Assembly: GCA_036702865.1 (NCBI GenBank)
Contig: DATNQD010000043.1
Coordinates: forward strand, 30,715 to 94,714
DNA length: 64,000 nucleotides
From: Trichocoleus sp.
Lineage (GTDB): Bacteria; Cyanobacteriota; Cyanobacteriia; Elainellales; Elainellaceae
Direction of reading: 5' to 3'
Both the position numbers and the translations under genes were made by a program. This document shows, piece by piece, positions 62,776-64,000 of the stretch (positions are counted from its first letter, which is position 1; the number at the start of each line of letters is the position of its first letter). The notes below the pieces were generated by a model. That model had not been told where the DNA came from. It saw nothing but the letters and a program-made list of their open reading frames with translations, and made no database searches.

Positions 62776-63315
62776 CTACACCAGGCATTCCTTAGCGGAG
62801 TGTTCAATCAGTTTAATGATAGTTTTTGCAACGGAAGCTGCTTCAGTTGGGTTAACACTGATAATTGGAGGACATTCAAAGGGATTGGGATAGCCAAGAG
62901 CAACGCCAATATTGGCACTTTCCCAGGCATTTGGGCAATCAACATGTGTCAAGCCAATGATCATGGGAACAGTCGATCGCTGTTTCATAAACATGAGAAT
63001 GCGGCGAGCATAGCGAAACTCACCAGGACGATGAGCCGCAACTAGCAAGACATAGGCATGAGCTTTACGAATCAAAATATCCCACATGAAGTCAAACCGG
63101 GACTGACCTGGTGTCCCATAAAGATGCAGCGCCATATCAGGGGTAAATTGAAGTCGTCCAAAATCAAGGGCAACGGTTGTTTTCTTCTTTAGCAGAAGTG
63201 TCTCATCAGTTGCTTGACGATCGGTGTCCACAACTTCAATTTCACTAACTGAGCGGATAAAGGTAGACTTTCCGGCACCAACAGGTCCAGTTACAACCAA
63301 ACGCATAATTTCCAT
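62776..63315 (-). CDS. small GTP-binding protein (MglA/conservon-type)
   Basis: A small Ras-like GTPase, about 179 residues from the ATG at 63315; the frame extends to 63351 and another in-frame ATG is at 63306. Numbered from 63315, P-loop GPVGAGKS is at 10-17, switch II is YGTPGQ (TPGQ at 68-71, replacing DxxG), and THVD (123-126) stands for NKxD. These are typical of the bacterial GTPases paired with roadblock proteins, as in the Streptomyces conservons and MglAB. It lies between roadblock (135-base gap) and DUF4388 genes. Likely a polarity or motility switch; not shown. Confidence 0.85.
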   Translation of the reverse strand: MEIMRLVVTGPVGAGKSTFIRSVSEIEVVDTDRQATDETLLLKKKTTVALDFGRLQFTPDMALHLYGTPGQSRFDFMWDILIRKAHAYVLLVAAHRPGEFRYARRILMFMKQRSTVPMIIGLTHVDCPNAWESANIGVALGYPNPFECPPIISVNPTEAASVAKTIIKLIEHSAKECLV

Positions 63316-63486
63316 TGAACTTACACAGCCACAATCAATGGGGGAGAACAAGGTGATGAATATGAAACAGCAATCAATTATGAGATAAGATTGCGCTGGA
63401 ACTTTTGAATCACCGTAGAGTATTTCGGTACAGTCCAGCGAAACGTACTGGAAACTGTATGATTCAAAGACAGAATAAGTTTACGA

Positions 63487-63858
63487 TTACATTAAGATCT
63501 GCTTTAGCTCGGACAAAGCTCGTTTGATCTCTAGCATCAGCAATCCTTGTTTTGCGCTGCTACTAGCAAGCACTAAAAACACAGCATCTTCACCACAGTT
63601 CATGAGAATGCCATATCCCTTATCACCTTCAACAAAGATGCGATCGATATTGCCTCTTGCAAGTTCACTTCCAATTCGTTCTCCTAGCGAGAGCATTGCA
63701 GCAGACATGGCAGATACTCGCTCTTCGTCCATACCGCTGGGAATACTGGCAGCTAAGGGTAGACCATCGGGAGTCACCAGCGCAGCACCTTGAATGTCAT
63801 TCGTCGAAGTGACAAAGTTGTGCAGAATGCTGGTCAGTTTTTCAGTGCTAATTGCCAT
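63487..63858 (-). CDS. roadblock/LC7 domain protein
   Basis: A 123-residue single-domain roadblock/LC7 protein: LTSILHNFVTSTNDIQGAALVTPDGLPLAASIPSGMDEERVSAMSAAMLSLGERIG, then strand DRIFVEGDKGYGILMNCGEDAVFLVLA and a closing helix. These act as partners or GTPase-activating proteins of MglA-like GTPases. It precedes the small GTPase gene on the same strand. Confident for fold. Confidence 0.9.
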   Translation of the reverse strand: MAISTEKLTSILHNFVTSTNDIQGAALVTPDGLPLAASIPSGMDEERVSAMSAAMLSLGERIGSELARGNIDRIFVEGDKGYGILMNCGEDAVFLVLASSSAKQGLLMLEIKRALSELKQILM

Positions 63859-63867
63859 TGTAAGTAG

Positions 63868-64000
63868 CTAGGTGAAATTAAACGTAAGACGCTCCAATGT
63901 CCACCCACCTTGTTGACTACGATTCTCCATGCCTTCAATGATGGCGTTCGCTAAGTCATACTCATTATCAAAGATCCTTCCAGCGATTTCATGTGTCTTG
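63868..64000 (-). CDS. C-terminal end of a protein running off the window
   Basis: The minus strand is open from the right edge to a TAG at 63868-63870, giving at least 43 residues that include EIAGRIFDNEYDLANAIIEG and a C-terminal TLERLTFNFT. It ends 9 bases before the roadblock gene start, so it belongs to the same operon. The family cannot be told from this fragment. Confidence 0.55.
   Translation of the reverse strand, partial: KTHEIAGRIFDNEYDLANAIIEGMENRSQQGGWTLERLTFNFT

Noticed and set aside
1..64000. tRNA, rRNA, CRISPR array, IS element or att sites
   Set aside because: No TpsiC-like GGTTCGAAT motif with cloverleaf flanks, no long repeats with regular spacers, no transposase-like protein and no matching terminal repeats were found on reading through.

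Overview
The window is a chromosomal segment of a phycobilisome-containing cyanobacterium. The HIP1-type octamer GCGATCGC and its core CGATCG recur throughout, both inside genes and between them. Many proteins are cyanobacterial hallmarks: NblA, an HHL1-like protein, DUF4327 and DUF3134 family members, a ModB-ModC fusion, a PATAN/DUF4388 protein and a phosphoketolase. Base composition is moderate, with AT-rich intergenic stretches. The genus cannot be fixed from sequence alone; a filamentous Leptolyngbya/Oscillatoriales-type genome would fit. No rRNA, tRNA, CRISPR array, prophage or intact insertion sequence is visible.

Layout. 0-3.6 kb: the 3' part of a UDP-GlcNAc 2-epimerase gene, a NUDIX hydrolase, a GNAT acetyltransferase and small cyanobacterial proteins. 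4.2-9.8 kb: cell-envelope genes, namely a repeat-bearing M15 peptidase, an exported inhibitory serpin, a small membrane protein and an LCP-family ligase. 10-11.2 kb: a solitary AT-rich PD-(D/E)XK nuclease-like gene that looks acquired. 11.4-26.5 kb: housekeeping and stress functions (S9 peptidase, PlsC-like acyltransferase, phosphoketolase, YetF-like, DoxX and PAP2 membrane proteins, a CHASE3-type histidine kinase/NarL regulator pair, a peroxiredoxin-glutaredoxin hybrid, an HHL1-like protein, a YfcG-type GST). 27.7-31.8 kb: an oxylipin gene pair, a fatty-acid alpha-dioxygenase-like heme peroxidase followed by a lipoxygenase. 32.6-35.3 kb: molybdate transport (modA, modBC fusion). 36-41.5 kb: an unusual block of two paralogous B12-binding radical SAM genes around nblA, a DUF3134 gene and one of two related lysine-rich microproteins; the second microprotein follows the second radical SAM gene.

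41.8-49.9 kb: arfB, glgB (short form), a PPK2-type kinase, a 1.1 kb gene-free stretch ending in a strong terminator, an HAD phosphatase, mgtE, and the queuosine precursor pair queD-queE. 49.9-54.8 kb: a minus-strand polysaccharide operon (glycosyltransferase, UDP-galactopyranose mutase, GH1-RmlD fusion). 56.1-61.5 kb: a plus-strand galactose operon (GH2 galactosidase-like enzyme, galT, a metal-ligand-less M24 relative, galK). 61.6-64 kb: a minus-strand roadblock / small GTPase / DUF4388 signalling module running off the right edge.

How the genes work together. The right third centres on galactose: the GH2 enzyme could release it, GalK/GalT could feed it into UDP-sugars, and Glf could turn UDP-galactopyranose into UDP-galactofuranose for the neighbouring glycosyltransferase. 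The centre holds lipid-oxidation enzymes, which could give fatty-aldehyde or hydroperoxide signals, next to Mo uptake and the nblA region. Upstream of nblA is a pair of TTACA repeats matching the RpaB HLR1 layout, so light and stress control of phycobilisome breakdown is likely. Functional links between blocks are inference.
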